Assembly: GCF_905475395.1 (NCBI RefSeq) | Contig: NC_058338.1 | Span: forward strand, 89,389,435-89,453,434 | Source of the DNA: Chrysoperla carnea | Taxonomy: Eukaryota; Arthropoda; Insecta; Neuroptera; Chrysopidae | Direction of reading: 5' to 3' | Length of the DNA: 64,000 bases | Shown here: one piece after another, positions 36,752-49,603 of the stretch | How positions within the stretch are numbered: the stretch's first letter is position 1 | Layout: every line of letters begins with the position of its first letter | Notes under the pieces: generated by a model | The model's database searches: none | The model's input: only the letters and a program-made list of their open reading frames with translations | What the model was told of the DNA's origin: nothing | Made by a program: the position numbers and the translations under genes

Positions 36752-36864
36752 AAATTTATGAGAGCATTGTTTTTGTTTCATCAAACGTTTGAGACGTTGC
36801 AACTGTGTATAGTGGGATTACTGTTAAATCGAGAAAAGTTTGCCACAAGGGCTTATTCGTTCAG
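36752..36864 (+). CDS. Candidate internal exon, unknown product
   Basis: The 113-bp segment has a good acceptor (tttataatttag) and a strong donor (CAG/GTACGT). Only one frame is open through it, including LFLFHQTFETLQLC and LLLNREKFATRAYS. Its base composition is visibly less AT-rich than its neighbours. No homologous family or partner exon was recognised, so this remains a guess. Confidence 0.25.
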
Positions 36865-37329
36865 GTACGTATTTCCTTTTAATTTTTTTAATTTTGTGGT
36901 AGGTGAAGTACCTTTTTTTCTTTTCTTTTCTGTTTTTAATAAAAAGAAGTGGATAATAAAATGATTTGAAAGTATAGCGTGGAATATCGGTTTTATACAG
37001 ACTAGTCAGCTTTAAATTGCCAAAAAGTATCTACTTGGTTGTGAAGGAAAAATATACGCAGAAATGGGTGAAAAGTATAGAATTTCACGTTAAATTATGC
37101 GATGGTTAAACGTTAAATAAATTGTTGCGGATTGAATCTGCTTTGTAAGAGAAATAAGACAATAATAAGAGACTTGTCTTAATTACATGATGCATAAGAC
37201 TTCCTAATTTAAAAAAAATACAATTTTTTAAGCGTATAATAATTTCTAATTAAAAATTACTAAATGAAACAGCAATTGGTTAAAATAATTTAAAATTTGA
37301 ATGGTAACTTTACAACAAAACAGAACAAA

Positions 37330-37500
37330 TTTTCTTTCTTGAAACATAGCTTAGAACACTCTCGGTTAAATTATCTTTCAAACAAAAATAATCAAAATCG
37401 GTTCATCCGATTAGAAAATACAGTGCCACAGACAGACACACATAGCGGCCAAACTTATAAAGCCCCTCTTTTTACGTCGGTGGTTGAAAAGGATTTCCAA
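37330..37500 (+). repeat. Fragment of a widespread insect dispersed repeat
   Basis: The block cagacagacacacatagcgg followed by cttataaagcccctctttt and a ggttgaaaagg end has the pattern of a repeat tail common across insect genomes (recalled, not searched). The open frame over it is not a gene. Confidence 0.45.
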
Positions 37501-40500
37501 TAATACTGTTGGTATTTTACAATTTACAATATTTTCTTGGGTCAGGATTCTTGCAAAAATATTTTTGTCTAAGTACATTTTAATATTTTTTATTAAAGAA
37601 AAAATTGTTTGCGCCAAGAAATCTTTTTTTCTGTGCACAAATATTTAACTAAATATGTTTACCATATCAGTTATTTCTTAAAATTATTCCTATAAGCCTA
37701 CCTAAAACAAATTCTCGTGAAAATTAGTGGCCGACGAGTTTTAGAATACTCATTTTTGTCATTTTTATCTCATATCTCGAATAAATTCAGTATATCCCCT
37801 GAATGTAAAACCAAATTGGCGTGACGGGGGGCGAATTTCGGCCACTATCTTGGAAAACTCAAATATTTCGTGAAACGTTCATCGCACGATAAAGATGTAG
37901 GAATCATTTTTGTAGTTAATAACATTATCTATATCTTTTATACGGAATTTTTTTCTGTATACCTAAATCACATCTTTTTCATGATACTTGAAAGTATCTT
38001 AAGTTTGGAGCGCTATAAATAAAAACCTATGCATTATACAGAAAAAAATTTCAAATAAAATTTATAGAAAAAGTTATTATCTTTAAAAATGATCCCTACT
38101 TTTTTTGTCGTGTGGTGCTCGGTTCACGAAATATTCGGGCTCCTCTGGCCCTCCAAGTTGGGTTTAAATTCTGCAGTAAATTGCATTATGAACTTACTTT
38201 TTTTACTCTGGCTATTTTTCAAGGTAATCGATCCATTAGAAAGAAGTTGATTTAAAATAAATTCTAAAATTTTATTACATTGTTTGTAAGTTAATTAGTT
38301 ACAATTGAAGCTAATAAAAGCGTGATTATGAAAAAACTTAAAATTTGTCTATAACATAGTACAATAGAAAATGAAAAAAAACATTTACGCATTTACTTTA
38401 TTTCCGAAACCCTAAAGGCTTTGGATTCGATACTTAACAAAACATGTAAATTTTTTTAATCTATATTAGTTAGTGCTAATTATTTTAACTCTATAAATCA
38501 TGACATGAATAGGTCAAAAATAAAAAATCAATGATGTATAAATGTAAAAATATATAGTTTATGTGCATTTATTATGAAAAAATGCAGGATGATAAAAAAA
38601 TTATAAATTCCTTTTGTGTATGATTATTATTAAAAACATAAGTCTCATGTCTTTTCTTTTTAGTTGACTATTGTTATTGTTATACTAAATATTTTATGAT
38701 TGTGGTACCAGTCACTGTTCTAGACTTCAAGTAGATACTCTTCTCTTTTCATCAGGAAATATTACTATTATAACATTTCTATAGATAGTAGGATATAGTT
38801 GATTTTATAAATAAAAATTATCTAATAATAAAGTTCGGTAAATCTTTTTGAAAGCAAAAAAATTCTATCAATATCTCAAAAAGTCTAGACGTAAACCCTA
38901 AACGAAGAAAACATTATCACTAATTTGGTGAACGTTTGACGTGAAATGAAATAATAAAATTTTGTCAACTAAAAATAAATTGGTTGGATAAAAGTTTCTA
39001 ATGATCAATCATGATATGTAGATTACAAAATATTAAATTAATTTTTATAAAATATAAGGATTATTATTATTTGTAAAAAATAAATCCTTTAAAATTATAC
39101 ATCCGGTCACGTGACAGCAAACGCCAATCAGATATACTTTGAAGGTACTACGTAACGCCATATGAAAGGCTCTGTGAGCTTACAAATACAAAAACATGTA
39201 AACTTGCAAATACTTGTATACTTGTATATTCCAAAATGATTGTATATCACGGTTTGATGTCATTCAAGACGCCATGATACTATACACAGTTTTAGACGTA
39301 ACTTTGAATTGGTTTTTTAAAATGTAAAATATACATAAGGTAAATAGTATTTTTTTTTAAATAATACTTTCTTGGTGTAAATCACATACTAATGTAATGT
39401 ATAAACCAAATTTTTAAATTTAGGACAAAAGACTATTATACTATTAGCTAATTCCAACTTTTGTTGGCTACATTGTAGAGGAAATAGTTTTAATGGAGAA
39501 AATCGTGCAAAAACCTTTGGAAAGACTAGTGTTTTTCAAAGTAGGCAACAACGACCCATTGTGCGCAATAAAGGCCTAGAGGAGGAGAGGAGGGTGGTAA
39601 GGCTAATTTTTATAGGATAAATGAAATAAATGTACTAGGATAAGAACATTATAAGTTTGAGAAACTCTAGAATAGACCATTATAAGATTGGGCATTTTTA
39701 ATTAGATTTGTTTCATTCATAGATTTGAACAAAATTTTTATTAATTACTATGGTTTCTTAATATTAATTGTGCTTCAAATATTAAACTATTAGGTCATTC
39801 ATGACGTAAACTAATTTACTAAGATATTCGATTTCAAGTAGGTAAAGTTTGAGAATATTCAACGTCATTAACCTTGGATCAAAAAACTTACTGTACCAGT
39901 GATAGATAATAATAGGTATTCACATTAAATTTTACAATTATATTCTCTTTTGTTATGTTTTACCATGTTCAAGTAGAGAAAGAAAATTATTATTCATCCA
40001 CATTCAATAAGTACTAGAAAGAAATTTTTGCTCTTTATCAATGATAATTTGCTATCATCTCGAATGCATTATTTTTTAAACATTTTAAAATTTCGTCTCT
40101 AACAAGAGAGAAGTATTTAAATTTTTTGCTCTAAAATTATTTAACTTTTAATACCCTAATTCTTTATACCATCCTTTTTCTTTATATCAACGTCTCAAAA
40201 ACTTTTTAAGGACTCCGTCATAAATTAATTTTCTGATTTATTGTGATTAAAGTTAGTTCAATTTGACTCCTACACACAATACATGTTTGTATGCAAACAT
40301 TCTTATATTATATCTGGTTGTGTGTATCATATTATATAAATATATAATCAATAGTCTTATTTGATAGTCACGATATTATAATTGTAAAATGTCAAATAAC
40401 TTTAATGTATAATTAATTATTAATAATAACGATACGATAACAAAATCATAGATAAATGATATTAATGTTTGCTAATATACCTACATTAAATTATACAAAT

Positions 40501-41639
40501 ATTATTAACGAAAAAAATTAACGTCATTATATGTCTACCAAAACATTACAAAATAAAAATACAAAACTTCGAAAAAATTCAGTGAAATTTTCAGAAAAAT
40601 TCTTTTTTCTCAAAATTGAGTTTATGTCTAGGGCTAAAATTTACCACACTTTTTTTATGATCATAAGTTACCTACATCTTTTTCCAGATTTCCAACTCAA
40701 TTACTTCATTTTTCGAAAAGTGATCAGGTAAAGTTGAAAATATAGGGTAACTGCGGTTTTCTTGAGATTTAAAGGTTATTTTGCTACGTTTAGGGTACGA
40801 TAACAGGCAAGGTCGATGCAGAAATTTATAACAAACAATTCTTTTTTTATTTGTCTCAATCCGGTCAGTAGAAGCAGAAATATTCAAGAAAACGTCACCA
40901 AATAAAAACAGTGTAGGGATAAATTGTCCCAAAATCGCGTGCAGAAGATCGCACGGAACGTTCCGGAAACGGAAAACGCTTCTTTTCTCTGTTTTTTACA
41001 ACGAAATAAACTTATTAAAAAAAGTTAAGCTTCTCCTACAATTTTCCGAATTGATTATCAAAACCCGGTAGATTTATTCCACTATAATAATATAAGTATA
41101 AAAAAATTTAGAAGTTTCTGACCGTATGCCCATCACACGAGTCTCAATAACAGTAGAACATACCCTCGTTCTCGGGATCAATGATTGTTACAGAGATAGA
41201 TAACTTAAGCTCGTTTCGCAGTTAAAATAAGTTGCAGTTGAGAAAGAATGGCTATATCATAATCTAGTAAGCTATTAGTTGAATTGAATTTGAATACAAG
41301 TCCAAATTAAGAACGCTGGAAAGAAAAATTATTTTAACTTACATTCTTGTTTCTCGTGATCGTTTACATGGTCGATAATGCAGGCCTATAAATAACCGTA
41401 AAAATTGTGTACCTACTTATTTCGAAATTTATAATGAAAAAATCTCATCAATAGAAAAAAAAAACAGTTTAATTTTTAATAATCAATAAATCATATTCGA
41501 ATAAAAAAACCTTATAACCTAAATATATATGCAATAGTTGTTAAAGATAATCAAATTTCTTTAAATTGTACACAAAAATGCAGTGAAATATTTTTAGAAT
41601 TTTACAGTTGAACTGTTTCAACCACAATTACTTCAGGCT
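37501..41639. other. Long gene-free AT-rich region
   Basis: I found no supported exon, RNA gene or complete transposon in about 4 kb. A 28-codon frame at about 39494 and an open frame at 40672-40932 on the minus strand have no support. Confidence 0.45.
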
Positions 41640-41870
41640 ACAGAGATTATTTTCTGCATTAAATTACAGGAGTTATTTTATTATTTAAATAGGTTCAGTA
41701 TCACGTACTGAATGTAAAAGCACAAAATCTTTACAAAAATAGGCGGAAGAAGTGCCTCCATTTTAAGGAAAACCGTTTTAGGCTATAGGTACTTCCATAA
41801 CCGTGCACTTTTAAAAAAAAAAGGTAATAACCTTTATTGTAGATAATTAAATTTTCTACTTTTTGTGAAA
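41640..41870. repeat. Paralogue of the GGTTAGG host repeat, without the insertion
   Basis: The reverse complement aligns with both flanks of 22771-22969 and has a single TACATTCAGTA. It therefore serves as an empty site. Confidence 0.65.
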
Positions 41871-42089
41871 CAATTTTTTTTTTGTATCACCAACCGTTTT
41901 TGATCTATACGCCTATGACGATTTACTTATTTTTTATTTGACCAATATGCCTTCTAATATTTGTTTATACAAAAAATAATAACGTAATTTTTAAATAAAC
42001 TGCCACCATTAAACGCGATTTAATCATTCTTAAAGATAGATTGTTTACAAAAATTTAGTTTTCAATTAATAGGTGGTATGGGTTGACTG

Positions 42090-43840
42090 GAAAATATGAT
42101 AGTGGAGCTGGTGGCAGTTTTTAAGTCATCAATACATGAGTAAGCAATAGGGAATATTCATGAAATTTAAATTTGCTTCAAATATTTTTTTCTCTAACTT
42201 TATTGGCTGCACATTTCGACTAAACCATTATTTTAGTAATGAATTACTTTTTAATTACTTAAAATTAATTAGAAAAGTACAAATTCAGTGAGAAAAATTC
42301 ATAATTTCTAAAACGGGAAATTCAAATTTTTAAACGGACGTGACATCATAGTACTGGCATGACAAATTTGTTAACATACTCTATGGTATTAATTACTTAC
42401 ATTTTGTATGGTATTACCAAGTATTATATTGATTTCTATTATTCTACGGCTTTTTATTAGAAAACTTAATGATAACGGGTGTAAATTCTGTGTTGTATAT
42501 TTTAAAGTGTAAATTATACATTGAACTGTCACCAATTTGACAGATCACGTACTTATACGTCATCAACAGAGAGCGCCAAAAAACTGCGTTTAAATATCTC
42601 AAAATTATAATGTATTTTAAATATTTTGTACACTTAAATACAGCATTTTTAAGCAGTATTTATATTTTTTACTTTGTTATAACGGTGTAAACAATGAATT
42701 AAAAATATATAAAAAATACATGAATATTCCCTATTGGTCTTCCTAGCCGTAAACGTCGCAGAGTCCGGCCGCAGGGTACAAAACCAATTTTAAATATACA
42801 ATTTGACCAAATACGAAACTTGTTTTTAACGATTAATAAAGTCAAAGAAATGAGAAAATGTTAGTCTTCCATTCGAAAAATGTTGAAAAATGCGGCCTTC
42901 CAGGTGGTAAAATGTTGAAAGGTTGAGCTTTTTTCAGTAGATAGTTGGCATAATAAGCAACCGAAAAATTACCATTTTGCATTAAATTACAGTTGTAAGC
43001 ATCGTCTTTCAAGAGCTTCACGCCTTCCTAGGTCTCAGATATTGCAAAAAAATGTTAAAATGTACAAATTGACCAAGGTTGAGCTTTTGTCAGCAGATAG
43101 TTGACGTAGTAACTAAGCCGAAAAACATCGTCTTCCATTAAAGCACAACTGCAAACATCGTCTTCCAACAGCATGAACCAATCTTCAAATGCATAAGGGG
43201 TACAAGGGGGTAGTGCATCGAGTTTTTTTGTTAGCGTCTTAAATATTTTGATTGAATCGGATATTTTCTGTAATAAAAGCACTCGTGCTTTATTGGTTTC
43301 GGCAATCTTCTAGAAACAGAAGGTACATTTTACATAAGAATTCCTCTAGTACAGAGAAAATTTCTTGCATGTGGCCATTTTCTAAATCGCTTACATTCGC
43401 AAAATCATTCAAATATTTCTCGCTGTATAAAATAGTAATCGCAATTGATATAACCCGATGATGCTCTGAATCGTTTCCCTATATTTTTCCGCATATGAAT
43501 AGATTAGAAGGGGGAACTTGCATAAACGATTTTGCGATTACTTAATATGCCAGCTACCTACTGGTAAAAGCTCAACCTTGGACAATTTGTACATTTTAAA
43601 ATTATTCTTACAATGTCTATGTCTAACACCTGGGAAGACGCATTTTACAACATTTTTCGAATGGAAGACTTTCTCATTTCTTTGACTGTAATTAATCGTT
43701 TAAAATAAGTTTCATCTTTGCTCGAAATGCATATTTAAAATTGTTTTTTACGACGTTTAGAACTCTTCAACCGGACTCTACAACATTTACTTGGAAGATC
43801 AATAGCTCACTCATGTATTGGGTCAGTACTAGCGACAAAA
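42090..43840. repeat. Large diverged inverted repeat with a MITE in its left arm
   Basis: The left arm (42100-42145 plus 42736-42930) is the inverted copy of about 43570-43840. Shared blocks include caatacatgagt, gagtccgg, gtcaaagaaatgagaaa and cttccattcgaaaaatgttg. Two tandem sub-units starting ggttgagctttt lie near 42925 and 43078. The arms are clearly more diverged than those of the 10.5-11.9 kb palindrome. Short open frames within are unsupported. Confidence 0.75.
42146..42735. mobile_element. Family A MITE, copy 2 (complete)
   Basis: This 590-bp copy is bounded by perfect AATAGGGAATATTCATG inverted ends. It interrupts the left arm of the surrounding inverted repeat; the right arm provides the uninterrupted version (gagtgagctattgatcttcc on the opposite strand). 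Confidence 0.9.
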
Positions 43841-44532
43841 TGTCTTCTCAACCTTGCTCAATTGTGCGAAAATTTCTGCCACCAGCTCCCCAAATATTGC
43901 TGATATTTATGATTTTCAAAGTTTAGTATACAAAAAATTATTTATTTATAATATAATAACAATTGTTTTGATTTAGGATTTATAAAAAGTTTTACTGTTT
44001 GTGTATTTATGTATAACTGAAATTGAATTTTTTGTTCATTGTCTTTTAAAATATATATTTCGTGCAGGAGGTTCTATCAGCATATTATTCAATAAACAGG
44101 ATAATATTATTCAGGTCAAATAAAGATTAAAAACTTGAAACAGTAGTATTTGTTTAGATCTGAAAATTACTACAAGAATCGAAAGAAAAATCGCTAACTA
44201 CAGAAAAAAGCTTTAGCCATTAGTTGACAAGGGCATTAAAGACAATTCGTTTGTGTCCATGACTTTGACCTACAGTTATCGATAAGCTTCTAGCGTATTT
44301 TCTATCGATTAAACGCAATAATGATATACTTTTAAGTCGCATTTTCTCCGAAAGCTAATGATAGTTTTTTTATGAGGAACTACATTATAATTTCTATCTC
44401 TGACCGTTTAGAATTTAAATTGGATATTAAAGAAACCCGAAGAACTTGGTTCAATCTAATATCAGAGCATGATGCCCCCCATCAAACTCTGCAACTTTTG
44501 TGTCAGTTATTTTTTGATTGGCTAACTACATA
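43841..44532. other. AT-rich intergenic DNA
   Basis: No gene or recognised repeat was seen. Confidence 0.4.
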
Positions 44533-45070
44533 ACGAGATATTTCTGTCCGTCTGTCCCTCTGTGGACACGATAACTCAAAAACGAAAACAGATATTAAAC
44601 TGAAATTTTTATAACATACTCAGGATGTAAAACATGAGGTCGAGTTCGCAACTAAGCAACATAGGTCAATTGGGTCTTGGGTCCGTAAGACCTATCTTGT
44701 AAACCAATATAGTTAGAACAAAAGTTAAATATATAAATGTTGCTTATATTAAAATAAACAACTTTTGTAAACATCACTGTTTACCTGTGAGAGCGTAAAT
44801 TAGGACAAAATCTTGGTGACCATTTTCTCCAAAACTATAAAAGATAGAAAGTTGACAATTTGCAGGTAGCTTCAACTAGTGGTCACCTGTGAAACATTCT
44901 TGAAAAACGAAAAAAATTCAGATCATTCGAACACACTTTCGAAAATTCCGACAAAAAGCCGGCATAATTGTCTTAGTTTTTACTCTCCTAATATATAAAA
45001 AATAATGCAAGCATTGACATTCAACACTTTCTATACAGGGTATTTCAACAATTGTTTGCTTTCACTTGAA
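44533..45070 (+). mobile_element. Family C element, diverged longer subfamily, 5'-truncated
   Basis: It begins at the tetranucleotide run (ctgtccgtctgtccctctgtg) and keeps the core. It carries an extra segment, ttttctccaaaactataaaa...cttcaactagtgg, shared with 54610-55204, before the end tacagggtatttcaacaatt. Confidence 0.7.
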
Positions 45071-45568
45071 TTTTTTTTATTAAAGCGCAACTACGCTTCA
45101 AGCGAAAGCAACAAAACACCACTTGTTGCAAAATCTTCAAGTGTGTATCAATTTTTAGTTCTATACAAATTTTTCCAAAATTGTATGTCTATTTTGACTG
45201 GATAATTTTAGTTTGTAGACATTTTCAATATTAGTAGACAGCTTCGAAACGTATTACAGTTTTTTTTTAAACCATCATGCTTGTATATATTATTATACCG
45301 GATAAAATGAAAGAATATATAAGTTAGGAAAGAAGGAAGCACATCCATAGAAACCATTTTTATAAAAAATACATAGTTTGTTTTGTTACCCTGGATCCCG
45401 AACGTATACCTATACTAACTACATTTATTTATACAAATAATTTGAGAAAATAAAATAATTCATAAATGTATTTGTCACGCGAATTCTACTGTTTAGTTAT
45501 TTACATTTAGTTAATGATTTTGGACAAATAGAAAAATAAAGAAACGTAAAATAAATAAACTTAAATGT

Positions 45569-45850
45569 TTAGTTACCAAATAGTTTTTTAATAGTTTTGT
45601 TGTGTATAATGGCGTTAATGCAAATTTTATTGGCAAATATTACGCATGAGTCATCGATATAATAGAGATAATGGCATTCAATTTTCGAGCTGAACAGGTA
45701 TGTTACGCACGTTTGGTTAGGTATATTCTTTAATGATAGTTTTTTAATCATTCCTTGTTTACATAAAACAAGTTGTTTAGTTAATCTACGAATGCTCTTC
45801 GAATATGCTTTGTTTACACAATAGAATTGATTTTTCGGTGTTTTAATTAC
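45569..45850 (-). CDS. Candidate cysteine-containing exon, unknown product
   Basis: The minus strand is open for about 94 codons to a TAA at 45569. It contains six cysteines in NQFYCVNKAYS, LVLCKQGMIKK, PNQTCVTYLFSSKIECHYLY and DDSCVIFANKICIN. The upstream edge abuts a truncated family D MITE, so a host exon may have been cut. There is no clear splice acceptor and no recognisable family. A candidate signal-peptide exon at 51697-51753 lies upstream on the same strand, but a link is speculation. Confidence 0.2.
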   Translation of the reverse strand, partial: VIKTPKNQFYCVNKAYSKSIRRLTKQLVLCKQGMIKKLSLKNIPNQTCVTYLFSSKIECHYLYYIDDSCVIFANKICINAIIHNKTIKKLFGN

Positions 45851-45852
45851 GA

Positions 45853-46227
45853 TGTATTTGTTTCTTATTTTCAACTTTGATGATGAATTTTGTTATAAAT
45901 TTATGAATGACAAAAAATAAGAATAAAGTTTGCGATATCTGCGTTGGTTTTCGAAATATCGAAAGTTAATAATTTAAACAAAATTGTTAACTTTCCATAT
46001 TTTGAAAATTACTCCAGATATCGAAAAATTGTATTCTTATTTTTCGTCTTATATTGTCAAGTTATAACATAGTTCACCATCAAAATTGAAAATATAAACA
46101 AAATTTTTTTTAAATTTTTGTCCCCATTACCGTGCTTACCTATACATCCTTAATTAGTCGACCGCAGCGAGTTTTTTTTGTTTTCAATAATTTATTAAGG
46201 TTTTAGTTTTAAATATTTTTTTATTTA
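45853..46227. mobile_element. Family D MITE copy 5, left part (split by a LINE)
   Basis: It contains the foldback arms (tcaactttgatgatgaattt, then aattgaaaatat) and the following ttattaaggttttag. It continues at 49075-49304 after the retrotransposon. The left terminal repeat is missing. Confidence 0.8.
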
Positions 46228-49074
46228 TTTCGTTCAGTTTAACCACAAAAAATGAAAATGTTGAACAATTATTTATCAAAGTTGTCTGCAATAAGCAAAG
46301 TATACTCCTAGGTGCTGTATACATTCCTCCATCGTCAAGGTTGGGTTCTTATACCTCGCATTGCGAATCTATTGAAGAAATTCTAAGAAATGATTCAAAA
46401 TTCAGATAAATATTAATTGTAGGTGACTATAATTTGCCGGGCATATCATGGTCAAACGAAGCTATCCCCAATCATACTTGTAATTCTCAGGTAATAGTTG
46501 ATAGTTTTTCATTTTTTCATCTGTATCAACGTAATTTTATAACTAACTCTTTTAATGATTCTCTTGACCTCTTATTTTCATCTACTGATGATTTATCTGT
46601 TACTCGAGCTGAACCTTTGCTTGTTGAGGATAGCTACCACCCTGCAATTTCATGTAGTTTAGATATAACTTTCGATGTTTCCACAATGAATAAAAGTTGC
46701 CACCTTTTAGATTATAAAAATTGTAATTATAATGATTTATCTCTAGCCATTAATAGTATTGATTGGACTGGTGTGTTTGATAATTTATCAGTGAATTCAG
46801 CTTTTGATAGTTTCTATGACTGCCTGATGGATAACGTAAGACAATTCACTCCTGTTAAGAAACTTTATAATAAGACCTATCCTGATTGGTTTTCTAGGGA
46901 ACTTAAATTAGCTATTTCAAATAAAAAAATATACCATAAGCTTTACAAACAAACCAATTCAATTCGTTATTATGATCTCTTTACTGAAGCTAGAAAAGCC
47001 TGTAAATTATTGGTAAAACAACACCATAACTCTTATATTGATTTAGTACAACAATCTATTCCTCAAAATATAAGTTACTTTTGGAATTTTGTTAATAAAC
47101 TCAAAAAATCAGGAGGAATACCAAATCATATGTATTTAGATAATGTAACTGCCGATGATCGTCAAGGTATAGTCAACTTGTTCGTAGCTAATTTCTCTTC
47201 TGTTTATGAAACTGCAGCAAATACAAATCCAAATTTCAGTTACCCATCATCTGTTAATATTAACTCATGCTATATATCTCCAGAAATTATTTATAAAAAG
47301 CAAAATTCTTTAGATGTGAATAAGAAGTCAGGTCCTGATAATATCGCTCCTCTGTTACTAAGAAATCTTGCTGAAATCTTAGTCAATCCTCTTACATACC
47401 TTTTCAACTATTCTCTTGCAACTGGTGTGTTTCCTGACTGCTTAAAAATAAGTAGAGTAGTACCACTTTATAAATCTGGCAATAAATCTGACGTTCGTAA
47501 CTATCGCCCAATCACAATTCAATCTACAATTGCGAAAATCTTTGAAAGTTGCGTGTTGGATTTTATTAGTCCATTTTTCAAAAATATTATTATCTCGGAA
47601 CAACATGGTTTTACTCAAGGACGCTCAACTAATACAAACCTCTTAATATTTCAAAATGAAGTTCTTAATGCATTTGAAAGAGGCAATCAATTGGAAGTCG
47701 TTTACACGGATTTTAGTAAAGCGTTTGACAAAGTAAACCACAATATCCTTATTTCCAAACTCCAAGCCTATGGTTTCTCCGGCCCATTATTGGACTGGAC
47801 ATCCAGTTATTTAAGTGGAAGACGGCAATTCGTTAATTTGGAATCTTCTTCTTCTTGTATCTATTTAGCAACTTCAGGAATACCCCAAGGTTCACATCTT
47901 GGACCGTTCCTTTTTTTGTTATATATTAACGATATCAAACCATTCTTACAACGTTGCTCCTTTCTGTTATTCGAAGACGATCTTAAATTATTTTTGCCTA
48001 TTTCCTCTGATAATGACTGTGCAATTCTTCAAAACTGCATTAATAAATTAGATAACTGGTGCGAAATTAATCAATTATATCTGAATTACTCCAAATGTTC
48101 CATCGTTAGTTATTATAAAAACAAATCCCCAATTTTCAATCCCTACACAATTAATAGTCACACACTGGCTCGGTATGAGAAGTTGCGAGATCTAGGTATA
48201 ATTATGAGTCATGATTTGTCCTTTGCTCATTATATCGATACCACCTGTAAAAAGGCTCATCGAATGCTAGGCTTTATTTTTAGAACTTCTTCTAACTTTA
48301 CAGACATGAACGTTTTACTTACCTTGTATCTTGCATTAGTTCGTCCTATCTTAGAATATGGTACATTAGTTTGGTCCCCGCACTATGAATGCTACATCGA
48401 CAGAATTGAAAGCGTACAAAGAACATTTTTGAGAATGATTGGTTTCAGACTTGGCTATACATTTGACGACCATAATTATGAGGAGTTGTACAGTAGATTT
48501 TCAATTGATTTGTTGATTAAAAGACGAGATACAGCTGATATGGTATTTCTATATAAATTACTTAACAATACAATAGACAGTTCCTACCTCTTAAATTTAA
48601 TTAATTTAAATGTTCCTAATGTGAACTTAAGAAAAAATCAATTATTTAATGTTCCATTTGCCAAAAGTAATTATTTATTTCACAAACCAATTAATAGAAT
48701 AATGCGTAATGCCAATAACTTCTGTGATTCCATTGATTTTTTTCAACAAAATTTATATACATTTAAGAGAAGTATACAAAATAATAATTCTTAGCCATAG
48801 CACTAAAATTCGTTGCTTTAATGTAAAAGTTTTCACTTTCTTTTATTTTATATATACAAATTTTTTCTGTTCTTTTAAATTATATTTTATAACAATTTTT
48901 ATTGTATTTATTGTAGATATTTATATCATTTTTTTTTTTAAATTATTGTATTTATTTTATTCCTACATTTATTGTATTTCTATATTTTATATTTTAATTA
49001 TTTTTATTTATGTACATACTAATTATACTTGTAAAGGGTTAGCTGCCCGTTTATAATAAATAAATAAATAAATA
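46228..49074 (+). mobile_element. 5'-truncated non-LTR retrotransposon (Jockey/CR1-like LINE)
   Basis: The 2.85-kb insertion splits a family D MITE. It starts within the APE-type endonuclease domain (GAVYIPPSS, then GDYNLPGISW) and continues through a full reverse transcriptase. It ends in a (TAAA)n tail following gggttagctgcccg. LINEs mobilise by target-primed reverse transcription, which explains the 5' truncation and simple-repeat tail. A clear target duplication was not established; AAATATT appears on both sides but is weak in this AT-rich context. Confidence 0.88.
46434..48794 (+). pseudogene. LINE ORF2 (endonuclease tail plus reverse transcriptase), inactive
   Basis: The frame is open for 786 residues from 46434. 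The same frame also extends upstream to about 46236, interrupted by one TAA at 46407-46409, so the native protein was longer. The endonuclease end includes EDSYHPAISC. The RT spans about residues 335-590, with RNYRPI at about 355-360, motif A YTDFSKAFD at 424-432, motif B SGIPQGSHLGP at 481-491 and motif C at 512-520. Motif C reads LFEDDLKLF, where active members have an alanine-aspartate-aspartate core, so the first position is changed. The C-terminal part lacks an obvious RNase H domain. The truncation, stop and altered motif make it non-autonomous. Confidence 0.9.
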
Positions 49075-49304
49075 TTAATTTCCATCGACTAGTTTTGAAG
49101 AAATCTATGAAAAATATCATCCATCTAACGTTTTCCCATAAACCAATGTTAAATATGCCTACTTTTGAAGTCATTTATTTATTTAAATAATCGGGCAACC
49201 AGCTCCCCCTAAAATTTTCAGAAATGAATTCAACTTAGTCCAACTTCATATATAAAAAATCAAGCTTTTTATCCAAAATTGTCCTGGCACTCGTACATCC
49301 TTAA
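49075..49304. mobile_element. Family D MITE copy 5, right part
   Basis: It resumes at taatttccatcgactagttt and ends gcactcgtacatccttaa at 49304, matching the end of the intact copies. Confidence 0.85.
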
Positions 49305-49427
49305 CGTCGAATTATTAAAAATTACCTACACCGTAAAAAGATTTGTAAGAAAATAATGTTCTTAAGGTATTTCGATACCAAAAAAATCCAAAAAATCCAA
49401 AAATATTGAAATTTTATTTATCAATTA

Positions 49428-49603
49428 ATCATCCTATTATACACGTTTTTTGTGAAAAATTTATATCGATTATCTGGTTACGGTTTAGAAGAAATTAACT
49501 ACCAAAGTCATTTTTTTACCAAAAAAGGCACATTTCTCATAAACTGTACAGAGAAACGATATGAATTTTTCACAAAAGCCCTATTAAGGCCCTGTTTCAC
49601 AAG
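49428..49603. repeat. Foldback repeat (family H), copy 2
   Basis: The arms (ttttttgtgaaaaatttata and gatatgaatttttcacaaaa) match those at 16729-16893, with the same centre catttctcataaactgtaca. Confidence 0.7.

Noticed and set aside
37297-37503. 68-codon open frame
   Set aside because: It overlaps a dispersed repeat tail (cagacagacacacatagcgg...).
39494-39580. 28-codon frame starting MEKIVQKPLERL
   Set aside because: Too short, without splice signals or a known family.
43055-43461. Open frames on both strands between the arms of the inverted repeat
   Set aside because: They overlap tandem sub-units of a repeat, and no known protein motif was seen.
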